Positions 1-6,204 are shown, counted from the stretch's first letter. The stretch: 8,058 nt of DNA from Bacillota bacterium (GCA_023425485.1 JAFACO010000432.1:1-8058), one strand, 5' to 3'. The notes: generated from the letters alone by a model not told the origin. Made by a program: numbers and translations.

Positions 1-448
1 ACTCGTAGGTTACGGCAACATAACCATCCGTTTTAAGGAAGTCTTTCCAGTGTTTCAAACCTTTTTCAAAACCAATGTTGGCAATAGCTCCCTCTGACCA
101 TATAAGGTCAAATTCACCCTTTTGAAACGGCAAATTATCCATAGACCCGACGATTCCTTTGACTCTGTTCTGCAGACTTAGTTTTTGGGCCGTTATGTTG
201 AGTTTGTCAATGGAACCGGCGTAAAGATCGAGAGCAGCAATGGTTGCTTCTGTATTTTGTGCCAGCACCATTGTTTGAGTGCCTGTGCCGCATCCCAAAT
301 CGGCAATTTTCGCTTTCTTGGATAAATAACCGATAAAGCTTAATGCCCTAATCGTTTCTTCAGGGCTGCCGGGTCCTTGCCGTTCCAGCTCTGTAAAATA
401 TTCATTGATGAGGTCAAATTCAAATTCGTGAATTTTCATTTCTTCCAT
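1..448 (-). CDS. Class I SAM-dependent methyltransferase, C-terminus cut by window edge
   Basis: Only the first 149 residues are inside the window and the frame stays open to base 1. The visible part has a Rossmann-fold SAM site: motif I ADLGCGTGTQT at about residues 49-59, an acidic residue after the second strand (AALDLY, about 71-76), GSMDNLPF at about 101-108, and motif IV-like EFDLIWSEGAI at about 112-122. The start at 448 is supported by AAGGAG about 8 bases upstream. A second in-frame ATG at 439 has no comparable site. The family transfers a methyl group from S-adenosylmethionine, probably to a small molecule in the cytoplasm, but the substrate cannot be read from the sequence. It lies 89 bases downstream of the TetR gene on the same strand, so it is the likely target and co-transcribed partner of that regulator. 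An additional weak promoter in the gap (TTGATG, 18 bases, TAATAT) cannot be excluded. Confidence 0.88.
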   Translation of the reverse strand, partial: MEEMKIHEFEFDLINEYFTELERQGPGSPEETIRALSFIGYLSKKAKIADLGCGTGTQTMVLAQNTEATIAALDLYAGSIDKLNITAQKLSLQNRVKGIVGSMDNLPFQKGEFDLIWSEGAIANIGFEKGLKHWKDFLKTDGYVAVTYE

Positions 449-537
449 TGTTTATACTCCTTATCTTCTCATTATTCTTTTGATTTTCCAAGAAGGATAT
501 TATGAATATAATTTATGTCACATCAATTACTCACTTT

Positions 538-1155
538 CTACTGTGAGACGGAGTACTTATCTATAAATCGCTCAATATGTGCGGATAATAGATTAACAGC
601 CTCTTTCTTATCAGGTATTGCATCATAAAAGCTTACCAACAAATAAAATGGTGCATAAAACTCAAGTGCAAGCAGTTTCGGATCGCTTTCTTTCCAAATA
701 CCTTGTTCCATCATTTCATGAAACAGATCTTCCATGTAGCTGACCGGTCCGCTTATAAGACATTTTTGATATAATTCCATTATTTCTTGATTTCTGTATT
801 GCTCTAAAGTCAGCATTTTTCTAAAGTTACTGGCAAATTCGTTCGCAGTCCAAAAAAGAAATTGCTCTTTGATGAATAACTCAATTTTATTCACAGCAGT
901 ATTGTGATAAGCCGATGGCGATTTATCAAATGTTTCTTCCGGCACTCCATACTTTTTTGCTCTTTCCACATCGATCTGGTAGATGCGCTCCACAATATTG
1001 TCGAATATGTCCCGCTTGCTCTTATAGTGCTTATATAATGCTCCTTTTGTCATGCCAAGCTCGCCCGCAATATCGCTGACCGAAGTAGCCTCATATCCAT
1101 TCCTTGCAAACAAACGAAGTGCTGTATGTAAAATGTTTTCTCTAGTAGTTGTCAT
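538..1155 (-). CDS. TetR/AcrR family transcriptional regulator
   Basis: This 205-residue protein has the usual TetR length. The N-terminal helix-turn-helix domain spans about residues 5-50: RENILHTALRLF, then NGYEATSVSDIAGELGMTKG, then the characteristic ALYKHYKSKRDIF recognition-helix end. The rest is a helical ligand-binding and dimerisation domain with no conserved motif that identifies the inducer. The ATG start is supported by GGGAGG 7 bases upstream. The gene has a consensus promoter whose spacer and downstream flank are two copies of a GTRAACG-NN-CGTTYAC operator (1174-1217), so strong autorepression is expected. The methyltransferase gene at 1-448 follows on the same strand and probably shares this transcript. 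TetR proteins usually repress until a small ligand releases them from DNA; here the ligand may be a substrate of the methyltransferase, which is inference. Confidence 0.95.
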   Translation of the reverse strand: MTTTRENILHTALRLFARNGYEATSVSDIAGELGMTKGALYKHYKSKRDIFDNIVERIYQIDVERAKKYGVPEETFDKSPSAYHNTAVNKIELFIKEQFLFWTANEFASNFRKMLTLEQYRNQEIMELYQKCLISGPVSYMEDLFHEMMEQGIWKESDPKLLALEFYAPFYLLVSFYDAIPDKKEAVNLLSAHIERFIDKYSVSQ

Positions 1156-1173
1156 CTAAAAACCTCCCAACGC

Positions 1174-1217
1174 AGTAAACGACCGTTCACCAATATTATA
1201 GTGAACGGTCGTTTACT
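1174..1217. promoter_or_regulatory. Double TetR-type operator, perfect 17-bp inverted repeat
   Basis: Arms at 1174-1190 and 1201-1217 are exact reverse complements (core gtaaacgaccgttcac and gtgaacggtcgtttac) around a 10-base A/T-rich spacer. Each arm is itself nearly palindromic, GTRAACG-NN-CGTTYAC with one mismatch, which is the usual form of a TetR-dimer site. The layout therefore reads as two dimer operators with centres 26 bp apart. One fills the -35/-10 spacer and the other covers the transcription start area. The adjacent TetR protein is the obvious ligand; binding itself is inferred. Confidence 0.85.
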
Positions 1218-1223
1218 TGTCAA
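1195..1223 (-). promoter_or_regulatory. Consensus vegetative promoter of the TetR gene
   Basis: Read on the minus strand, a perfect -35 TTGACA (1218-1223) is followed after exactly 17 bases by a perfect -10 TATAAT (1195-1200). The -10 ends 39 bases before the TetR ATG at 1155. Both hexamers match the sigma-A consensus without mismatch, so unrepressed transcription should be strong. The spacer is one operator arm, and the second arm begins 4 bases downstream of the -10. Confidence 0.88.
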
Positions 1224-1284
1224 TAGTTTTACCCTAGATAACTATTTTTATCTCTGATTGACTTAAACTATATTATATATTTTT

Positions 1285-2043
1285 TTATTTGATAGCAGTG
1301 GCCTCAAAGGTTATTACTTTTTCAGCACTTACTGGATTCTGTCCAAATTTATAATCTGAAGAAATTACAATATCTTCAAATCCAATACTTTCAAGTATTA
1401 ATTTAAACTCTTCTACTCCATACCAGCGTAACGGAAAGTATTCCAATTCAGTTTCCAAAAGGACACCGTCACGCCACTTTTCATATCTAGTATGGGAAAT
1501 AGTATATTGATTTATATAGTCAACTTGTACTACCTTTTTATCTAAGGTAATTATGTCTCCATTATCGCACTGAAAGGTTCTTATAGAACTAACACCAATA
1601 GAAATATTTGTTTGCAAGAACATATCAATGATTAATTTACCTCCATTGGATAAATGCTTATAAAAGTTATGTAATGCTTTAATTGAATCTGCTCTTTCCT
1701 GTAATAGCAGAAATGTTCCTGTTGGCACAATAATAGCATCATATAGTCTATCTAGTGAAAATGACTCCATCTTTGCCTCAAAAAGATTCGGTTTTAGATT
1801 TCTTATTCTACAATTATTCTCACATATATGTAACATTTCTTTTGAACAGTCAAATCCATCAACCTCGAAACCCTTTTCAATCAGTGGAATTAACATACGT
1901 CCAGTTCCTGTGGCTGGTTCAAGAATTCTCCCCTCACACGACTTTAATCTCTCCTCATAAAATTCTATGTCTCCAAAAGAATGACCAATGGGTTTATCCA
2001 TATCATATACTTCTGAAGACAGTCTTCCATAATAGCTCAACAT
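1285..2043 (-). CDS. Class I SAM-dependent methyltransferase
   Basis: This complete 252-residue protein has an N-terminal stretch typical of small-molecule methyltransferases (YYGRLSSEVYDMDKP, about 4-18). It then has motif I LEPATGTGRM (41-50), an acidic ribose contact in VDGFDCSKEM (61-70), motif IV-like YDAIIVPTGTFLLL (101-114) and motif V/VI GGKLIIDMF (134-142). The second half is a beta-rich extension ending VITFEATAIK. It is not closely similar to the methyltransferase at 1-448: motif I is EPATGTG rather than DLGCGTG. The substrate is unknown. The ATG start has an AAGG core about 9 bases upstream, weaker than its neighbours' sites. A TATAAT at 2073-2078 could be a -10, but I see no good -35. 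The AraC-type regulator lies 133 bases upstream on the same strand, so the two are probably co-transcribed or linked by regulation. No terminator hairpin is visible after its stop. Confidence 0.9.
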   Translation of the reverse strand: MLSYYGRLSSEVYDMDKPIGHSFGDIEFYEERLKSCEGRILEPATGTGRMLIPLIEKGFEVDGFDCSKEMLHICENNCRIRNLKPNLFEAKMESFSLDRLYDAIIVPTGTFLLLQERADSIKALHNFYKHLSNGGKLIIDMFLQTNISIGVSSIRTFQCDNGDIITLDKKVVQVDYINQYTISHTRYEKWRDGVLLETELEYFPLRWYGVEEFKLILESIGFEDIVISSDYKFGQNPVSAEKVITFEATAIK

Positions 2044-2092
2044 CTCTTATTACCTTCTTTCCTTTGTTTTAAATTATATTTTCCCCCATGAT

Positions 2093-2204
2093 ATTCTTTT
2101 CTATCAGGATTTTTTTAAATTATTCTTTTCTACCAGGATTATTTTGGTTATTCTTTTTTATCAGAATTATTTTAGGTTATGCTGTTCTAACGGGAATATA
2201 AATG
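2093..2204 (-). repeat. Imperfect tandem repeat derived from the 3' end of the AraC gene
   Basis: Three adjacent units of 28-29 bp lie at 2093-2121, 2122-2149 and 2150-2178, each starting attctttt on the plus strand. A fourth, more diverged unit (about 2179-2204) is the last coding bases of the AraC gene. On the minus strand, the core of one intergenic unit is CCTGGTAGAAAAGAATAA. The gene end is CCCGTTAGAACAGCATAA, including the stop, and matches it at 14 of 18 positions. The repeat fills most of the gap between the AraC gene and the methyltransferase gene. The units are contiguous with no unique spacers and no internal hairpin, which points to duplication by replication slippage followed by drift. 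Confidence 0.75.
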
Positions 2205-3061
2205 TCCATAACCGTATCCTTCCTATGATGACAACGTTCATCATAGAATTCAAAATCAAGTTTTCTTTCGTCATATATATACCCACTGCTTCTAAACCAA
2301 TCTTCAAAAATATACTTCCAGGTGCCTGTAATCATCTTTGCAAACTCCCTTTGTTCTTCGTCGTTTGTGGTATCCACCGGCGTTGTCGTAAAAACGGCAT
2401 ACTCTGCTTCCGGAACTTCCACTGTCAGCATATCATCCTCAACCTTTGAAAAATCATCAACAATTACACCCAGAAGATAGCTTGCATTTCCTGCTTCAGA
2501 TAGAGGAACATACAGTCCCACTTCCCCATGTTTTTTAGGATTTAAAATTTGGTACATTTTATTTTCCAGATTTTCACCCTCATAATTAATCCAGAAGGAT
2601 GCAATATCCTTTGTATAGGTTCCACCAGTAATATTGGTTTTAATTCCATAACCAGCGACCATGAAGGCTGGCTTTTTAACAATTACAGGCTTTCTGGAAT
2701 AACCTCCAACTTCAAATATTGTTCCAACCCTCGTATTCTCCGCCCTCTGTTCTATAAACTGCGTTGGACTACAACCAAAGCCTTTTCGAAAAGCTTTGGT
2801 AAATCCACTGGAGGTCTCAAAGCCATATTCCAAAGCAATATCAATAACTTTTCTGCCTTTGCTTAATTCTGTCGCCGCTAAAGACAACCTTCTTCTTCGA
2901 ATATAATCCATAACAGAAACACCCATACATAAATTGAATACTCTACAAAAATGATAAAGGGAGTAGCCTGTTTGACTGGCAACTTCTTCAACTGTAATCT
3001 CTTCTTTTATATGGTTTTCCATGAATTCTATACATCTATCTAAATTTTCTCTATAGTTCAA
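2177..3061 (-). CDS. AraC family regulator with GyrI-like effector-binding domain
   Basis: This 294-residue regulator has two domains. Residues about 8-106 form the AraC DNA-binding domain with two helix-turn-helix units: EEITVEEVASQTGYSLYHFC and then GRKVIDIALEYGFETSSGFTKAFRKGFGCSPTQF, written here as two pieces around about 66-102. Residues about 125-292 match the GyrI-like/AraC effector-binding fold, with EAEYAVFTTTPV (about 218-229), a tryptophan-rich helix (TWKYIFEDWF) and the conserved LDFEFYDERC near 268-277. The acidic residues there commonly contact cationic or aromatic ligands in this fold. The start is TTG at 3061, chosen because AGGAG lies 7 bases upstream and no nearby ATG fits. 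It probably activates itself and the methyltransferase gene downstream in response to a small molecule (inference). Its last codons are homologous to the tandem repeat that follows the stop. Confidence 0.93.
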   Translation of the reverse strand: MNYRENLDRCIEFMENHIKEEITVEEVASQTGYSLYHFCRVFNLCMGVSVMDYIRRRRLSLAATELSKGRKVIDIALEYGFETSSGFTKAFRKGFGCSPTQFIEQRAENTRVGTIFEVGGYSRKPVIVKKPAFMVAGYGIKTNITGGTYTKDIASFWINYEGENLENKMYQILNPKKHGEVGLYVPLSEAGNASYLLGVIVDDFSKVEDDMLTVEVPEAEYAVFTTTPVDTTNDEEQREFAKMITGTWKYIFEDWFRSSGYIYDERKLDFEFYDERCHHRKDTVMDIYIPVRTA

Positions 3062-3096
3062 TATTTTTCTCCTGCCCTTTACTTTACAATAGCTCT

Positions 3097-3102
3097 ATTA
3101 TA
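3097..3102 (-). promoter_or_regulatory. Possible -10 element for the AraC gene
   Basis: A TATAAT lies 35 bases upstream of the TTG start. The expected -35 region has no good TTGACA match, which would fit an activator-dependent promoter but also leaves the call weak. Confidence 0.35.
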
Positions 3103-3170
3103 TCAATAAATCTAAAAGTATGCTGTTCCAATTTTGCTAACTATAAATATATTATAATAATCTAATTATC

Positions 3171-3187
3171 ATTAGGATTCACCTAAT
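3171..3187. repeat. Short inverted repeat upstream of the AraC gene
   Basis: The exact arms attagg and cctaat are separated by 5 bases, about 110 bp upstream of the AraC start. It could be a regulator site, but 6-bp A/T-rich arms in this composition may be chance. The 272-base gap between the AraC start and the DsbA-family stop holds only this, the possible -10 and the terminator. Confidence 0.25.
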
Positions 3188-3233
3188 ACAAACACTATAT
3201 ATAGAGTTTTTTAATGAAACAAATTTTTTTTAC

Positions 3234-3278
3234 AAAAAATGGCTGTTTATTTTCACCTTGGGAAAATAAACAGCCATT
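3234..3278 (-). terminator. Rho-independent terminator after the DsbA-family gene
   Basis: On the minus strand, a perfect 16-bp stem (arms 3263-3278 and 3238-3253) closes a 9-base loop and runs directly into a T tract (TTTTTT, partly in the stem). It lies 55 bases past the stop at 3334. On the plus strand the stem is followed by aaaatg, so it works in one direction only. It isolates the upstream transcription unit from the AraC gene. Confidence 0.9.
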
Positions 3279-3333
3279 AAAATGTATTCATAACAAGTGA
3301 GTCGCTTTGTCGTTTGATCTTATTAATTCTTTG

Positions 3334-3972
3334 TTACAGTCCCAATGCATACACCTTGTTCAAGGCAGTCAAAAAATGTGCCGAGTCTTGTGCACCGGAA
3401 ACGGAATATTTTCCGTCAATGATAAAATGCGGAATGGTGTCAATCCCGTACTTACGAGCATCAGCCTCATCCTTTTTTATCTCTGTTTTCAAGCTACCAC
3501 TTGCAAGCTCATGATTTAATTCAGGTATATCCAGCCCTATTTCCTCGGCTATTTGCAGAAGTGCTTTCTGATCACCAATATCCATGCCTGCTTCAAAATA
3601 TTCTTTAAAATATCTCTGGATTAAAGCATGCTCTTTACCATACTTTTTTGCATGCTGCAGTATTTGATGTGCAAATTCTGTGTTATTAAGCTTCATAGCA
3701 TCAAAGTCATAGTGCAGACCAACTTCACGTCCTGCCGCTGCAATTCTTTCGTTATTTGCTTTCGATTGTTCATAACTGATGTGGTATTTCTCTGCAACAA
3801 TTTGATGAATATCCTTACCTTTTGTATCTGCCTTTGCCATATTAAGCTCGAAGCTTCTGAAAACCAGTTCAACCTCATCCTTGTGTTCAAACTCTGACAA
3901 AGCCTTTTCAAACTTTGTATCACCCAAATAGCAGAAAGGACATACAAAATCAAACCAAACCTCTATTCTCAT
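3334..3972 (-). CDS. DsbA family thiol-disulfide oxidoreductase (FrnE-like)
   Basis: The 212-residue protein begins MRIEVWFDFVCPFCYLG. The CPFC redox motif is at residues 11-14 in the position typical of the FrnE/2-hydroxychromene-2-carboxylate isomerase branch of the thioredoxin fold. The inserted helical domain follows, and near the C-terminus is GIDTIPHFIIDGKYSVSGAQ, whose TIP carries the cis-proline opposite the active cysteines. No signal peptide or membrane segment is present, so it should act in the cytoplasm on disulfides or as a stress-linked reductase or isomerase. I chose ATG at 3972 because AAAGGAG lies 8 bases upstream. A GTG start at 3999 would place that site inside the gene. 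It is the last gene before the terminator at 3234-3278 and lies 115 bases after the NAD(P)-binding oxidoreductase, probably on the same transcript. Confidence 0.93.
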   Translation of the reverse strand: MRIEVWFDFVCPFCYLGDTKFEKALSEFEHKDEVELVFRSFELNMAKADTKGKDIHQIVAEKYHISYEQSKANNERIAAAGREVGLHYDFDAMKLNNTEFAHQILQHAKKYGKEHALIQRYFKEYFEAGMDIGDQKALLQIAEEIGLDIPELNHELASGSLKTEIKKDEADARKYGIDTIPHFIIDGKYSVSGAQDSAHFLTALNKVYALGL

Positions 3973-4012
3973 AAGATTTACTCCTTTCTTCTCCTGCACT
4001 TAACTACTAAGG

Positions 4013-4039
4013 GGAAACAGCTAAACTACTGCCGTTTCC
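4013..4039 (-). other. Hairpin between the oxidoreductase and DsbA-family genes
   Basis: On the minus strand, GGAAACGGC pairs with GCTGTTTCC (nine pairs, one G-U) around a 9-base loop. No T tract follows, so it is not a standard terminator. It lies about 40 bases upstream of the DsbA-family ATG and could be a leader structure, a processing site or an operator. Function is unknown. Confidence 0.45.
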
Positions 4040-4087
4040 TCCCTTGTATAAGAAATTATTAGTTGTCAGCTTTAAATCTTTACTATA

Positions 4088-4729
4088 TTACAAATTACCT
4101 ACGGTAAATCTTGTATTGATAAACTGTGGTTTCTCTATTTCATTCAGAATAGCAACCGCCATGGTTCCACTTGTTACTACAGATTTACCATTGGAGGAGA
4201 TTAGTAAATAGTCCTTTCCTACCACAGGAACCGTTGCTTCTCCTGCTATAAAATCAGCAGAAGGAGATACTCCCACCCAATTTACATTTTCAATGCCACG
4301 TAAGAAATTAAGTGTCTTATAGGCTTCCGTTGGAATGGAAATCCAAGAGGCAACGTCAGGTAGGGTCTTTAAGGTCTCCAGAAACAGTTTTTCATTTTCA
4401 TCCAGTAAGCTGGCAGCACCAAGGATAAAGAACAATCTGGGATTTGTCGTTTCACGGAAGAAACTAACAAGCTTCGCTGCCAAATCGAGATGTAAATACG
4501 CTTTATCCGGTGTTGTTGCAAAAGCGTTTACAATAACATCAAAACCTTCCAAATCAGATTTTGTCAATTCTAATACATCTTTATTCAATACCTTTACGCC
4601 GTTTCCCAACAAAGATACGGCTTTCTCTGAATTACGAACAATTGCTGTGACCTCGTGTCCACGTGATATACTTTCTTTGTAGAGTGCTGTTCCAGCCATG
4701 CCGGTTGCACCTATAATTGCAATTTTCAT
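4088..4729 (-). CDS. NAD(P)-binding oxidoreductase, NmrA/BVR-B-like (YwnB-type)
   Basis: This 213-residue protein opens with the dinucleotide-binding signature MKIAIIGATGMAG (GxxGxxG at 7-13) and HEVTAIVRN, the usual second strand. It continues with LEGFDVIVNAFATT and FFILGAASLLDE, features of the NAD(P)H-binding atypical SDR family (PF13460) that includes biliverdin reductase B and NmrA-like proteins. It lacks the classical YxxxK catalytic pair, so it could be a quinone or flavin reductase or a redox-sensing protein; the substrate is unknown. ATG at 4729 is chosen because GGAGG lies 6 bases upstream; the TTG at 4762 has no such site. The Rrf2/YwnA-type regulator ends 46 bases upstream. In B. 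subtilis, as I recall, ywnB sits beside ywnA, so the pair looks conserved. Confidence 0.9.
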   Translation of the reverse strand: MKIAIIGATGMAGTALYKESISRGHEVTAIVRNSEKAVSLLGNGVKVLNKDVLELTKSDLEGFDVIVNAFATTPDKAYLHLDLAAKLVSFFRETTNPRLFFILGAASLLDENEKLFLETLKTLPDVASWISIPTEAYKTLNFLRGIENVNWVGVSPSADFIAGEATVPVVGKDYLLISSNGKSVVTSGTMAVAILNEIEKPQFINTRFTVGNL

Positions 4730-4758
4730 AGGATACCTCCAAATAAAAAGATAACATA

Positions 4759-4776
4759 ACAAGTTATTTCACTTGT
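4759..4776 (-). repeat. Small inverted repeat between the Rrf2 and oxidoreductase genes
   Basis: The arms acaagt and acttgt are separated by 6 bases. On the minus-strand RNA the stem extends to 8 pairs with one G-U. It overlaps the Rrf2 stop and has no T tract. It may be a minor mRNA structure or chance. Confidence 0.25.
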
Positions 4777-5189
4777 CATGAATTAATAAACTCCTTGGTA
4801 ATGTCAGCCAGCGTAATGGCAGACAATTTTTCTTCTGTTGCTTTTTGTATATTGTCAAATAAGTTCTTTAAAGTGCCTTCTATCTTTGCCCCTACAGGGC
4901 AGTCAAGATTGGTGTTGCTGTGAATGCTAAACAAATCACTATGGTCCTCTACTGCCAGAAAAACATCCAAAACTGTAATGTCCTCTGCTTTTCTTGCAAG
5001 ACCTGTCACACCCAGTTTAGTACTGGTTTTAATTAATTTTGCATTTTTTAATCTGCTCATTAAGCGACGGACAAGTGCAGGATTTGTATTAATGCTGGAA
5101 GCAATGTAATCTGATGTGATTGTTGGTTCCACCATTAAAGCAATCACGCTTAATATATGAATACTTACAGATAATTTAGTTGAATACAT
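4776..5189 (-). CDS. ywnA: Rrf2 family transcriptional regulator, YwnA-like
   Basis: This 137-residue protein matches the Rrf2 length. A winged helix-turn-helix covers about residues 5-75, with KLSVSIHILSVIAL, SDYIASSINTNPALVRRLMS and a wing near 56-70. The dimerisation helix follows at about 108-125. The block NTNPALVRR plus the late NLDCPVGAKIEGTL closely follows B. subtilis YwnA as I recall it, so the symbol is by homology only. It has a single cysteine (C97, in DCPVG) and lacks the three-cysteine cluster ligands of IscR/NsrR, so it is not an Fe-S protein. Whether C97 senses thiol stress is inference. ATG at 5189 has AGGAGG 5 bases upstream. The gene has its own consensus promoter with repeats over the -10 and spacer, implying autoregulation. 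The oxidoreductase and DsbA-family genes follow on the same strand. Confidence 0.93.
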   Translation of the reverse strand: MYSTKLSVSIHILSVIALMVEPTITSDYIASSINTNPALVRRLMSRLKNAKLIKTSTKLGVTGLARKAEDITVLDVFLAVEDHSDLFSIHSNTNLDCPVGAKIEGTLKNLFDNIQKATEEKLSAITLADITKEFINS

Positions 5190-5202
5190 GCGCGCCTCCT
5201 TT

Positions 5203-5230
5203 TGTAACCATTATAGTTACAATTATAGTT
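5203..5230. promoter_or_regulatory. Putative Rrf2 operator over the -10 and spacer
   Basis: Two overlapping symmetries are present. An inverted repeat tgtaac-N7-gttaca (5203-5221) is centred on the -10. Two contiguous 12-bp direct repeats (5207-5218 and 5219-5230, accattatagtt and acaattatagtt, one mismatch) cover the -10 and most of the spacer. The adjacent regulator is the likely ligand. Which symmetry is used cannot be told from sequence. Confidence 0.65.
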
Positions 5231-5238
5231 TTTGTCAA
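5210..5238 (-). promoter_or_regulatory. Consensus promoter of the Rrf2 operon
   Basis: On the minus strand, TTGACA (5233-5238) and TATAAT (5210-5215) are both perfect and are separated by exactly 17 bases. They lie 20 bases upstream of the Rrf2 ATG, so the 5' untranslated region is very short, about 14 bases, just enough to hold the AGGAGG. Confidence 0.88.
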
Positions 5239-5286
5239 GGAAATAATTTTATTGAAAATTGTTACCACCTTGATATTAGCTCTGCT

Positions 5287-6204
5287 TTACCTATACCCAA
5301 TTGCATTCGCTGGCTTACCGGCTTCCTGCACTTCAGTTAAATACCTCCAACAGTCAGGTTGAGAACCATCTAGGTCATAAAAATTATAAACCTTTGCCAG
5401 TTGCCCACTCGAAAGGGACTGACCATTCCATCTTTTTAAATCCGGGTCCAATGCTAGAGAAACCACAGCTCGTCCCACATAACGTGGCGTTTCAGAGATA
5501 ATAAAATGAGGCTCCTGCTCAGTAGCATCCCTCCAGTTTTCTTCTTTCACACCAAAGTTATCTAACATCATTTCTGAACGAAGCCAACCTGGGGTTAAGA
5601 CTACTGCGGTACACCCATATGCCTCAAGTTCCTTTGCTTGTGCCCAACCGATACGATTAACAGAAGTTTTTGCTAAGTCATAAAATAGAGATAAACGATA
5701 ATTCTCTGCATTATATTCTTTTGTGCCATCTGTCATTTCAACCACCAAACCACCTCTATTTTTTATTAATAGCGGCAATGCGTAATGACTCGTAATGATA
5801 TGTGTATCAATGGCGAGTCTTAAGATACGAAGACCATCTTCCAGTGAATGTTTCCATAGCGGAACATCCCACTCTGTTAAGTTCTCACCACCCCATATAT
5901 CGTTAACCAGCACATCCAGTCGTCCGTGCTCGTGCTCAATTCGCTCAATTAGACTTTTCACTTGCTCAGGGTCTAAATGATCAACCTGAACCGCAATCCC
6001 ATGTCCTCCTGCTGCATCTACGAGTTCCGCTGTTTCTTCAATCGTTTCAGAGCGATTATACTCTGAACGCTGTGTGCGTGTAGTACGACCGGTAACATAA
6101 ACAGTAAACCCAGCTGCTCCTAATTCAACAGCAATCCCTCGGCCAGCACCACGTGTTGCGCCAGCAACCAAAGCAACTTTCTTATCCCTATTATTTTTAA
6201 TCAT
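5287..6204 (-). CDS. SDR family NAD(P)-dependent oxidoreductase
   Basis: The 305-residue protein is a long classical-type short-chain dehydrogenase. It has the cofactor loop GATRGAGRG (15-23), a basic cluster after strand 2 (GRTTRTQR, 39-46) favouring NADPH, and DHLDPEQV (75-82). It also has NDIWGG (101-106) in place of the usual NNAG, YDLAK (Y175 and K179) as the YxxxK active site, and TPGWLRSEM (204-212) matching the PG motif. The usual catalytic serine strand reads VVEMTDG (154-160), with Thr/Asp where Ser-Ser is typical. I believe this is shared by close relatives, but it is unconfirmed. The family reduces carbonyls or oxidises alcohols in the cytoplasm; the substrate is unknown. ATG at 6204 has AAGGAGA 7 bases upstream. 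It is divergent from the WYL regulator across a 107-base gap with an inverted repeat, and is the likely target. The Rrf2 promoter lies just past its stop. Confidence 0.93.
   Translation of the reverse strand: MIKNNRDKKVALVAGATRGAGRGIAVELGAAGFTVYVTGRTTRTQRSEYNRSETIEETAELVDAAGGHGIAVQVDHLDPEQVKSLIERIEHEHGRLDVLVNDIWGGENLTEWDVPLWKHSLEDGLRILRLAIDTHIITSHYALPLLIKNRGGLVVEMTDGTKEYNAENYRLSLFYDLAKTSVNRIGWAQAKELEAYGCTAVVLTPGWLRSEMMLDNFGVKEENWRDATEQEPHFIISETPRYVGRAVVSLALDPDLKRWNGQSLSSGQLAKVYNFYDLDGSQPDCWRYLTEVQEAGKPANAIGYR

Noticed and set aside
1223..1245. Terminator or operator atagtt/aactat
   Set aside because: Six A/T-rich pairs with an 11-base loop and no clear T tract; likely chance near the TetR promoter.
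1755..2072. Plus-strand open frame opposite the methyltransferase
   Set aside because: It runs antisense through a well-supported gene, has no ribosome site and no recognisable protein features. The other plus-strand frames within minus-strand genes were rejected for the same reason.
2093..2178. 28-29 bp repeats as a CRISPR array
   Set aside because: The units are adjacent without unique spacers, they differ from each other, and no cas gene is present.
3973..3999. GTG start at 3999 for the DsbA-family gene
   Set aside because: The extension encodes the ribosome binding site itself; ATG at 3972 has AAAGGAG at good spacing and gives the family's usual N-terminus.
4730..4762. TTG start at 4762 for the NAD(P)-binding oxidoreductase
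   Set aside because: It would add a non-family hydrophobic leader; ATG at 4729 has GGAGG 6 bases upstream and begins at the first strand of the fold.
5245..5260. Terminator after the SDR gene (aatttt/aaaatt hairpin)
   Set aside because: Only six A/T pairs, no G/C in the stem and no T tract on the minus strand.
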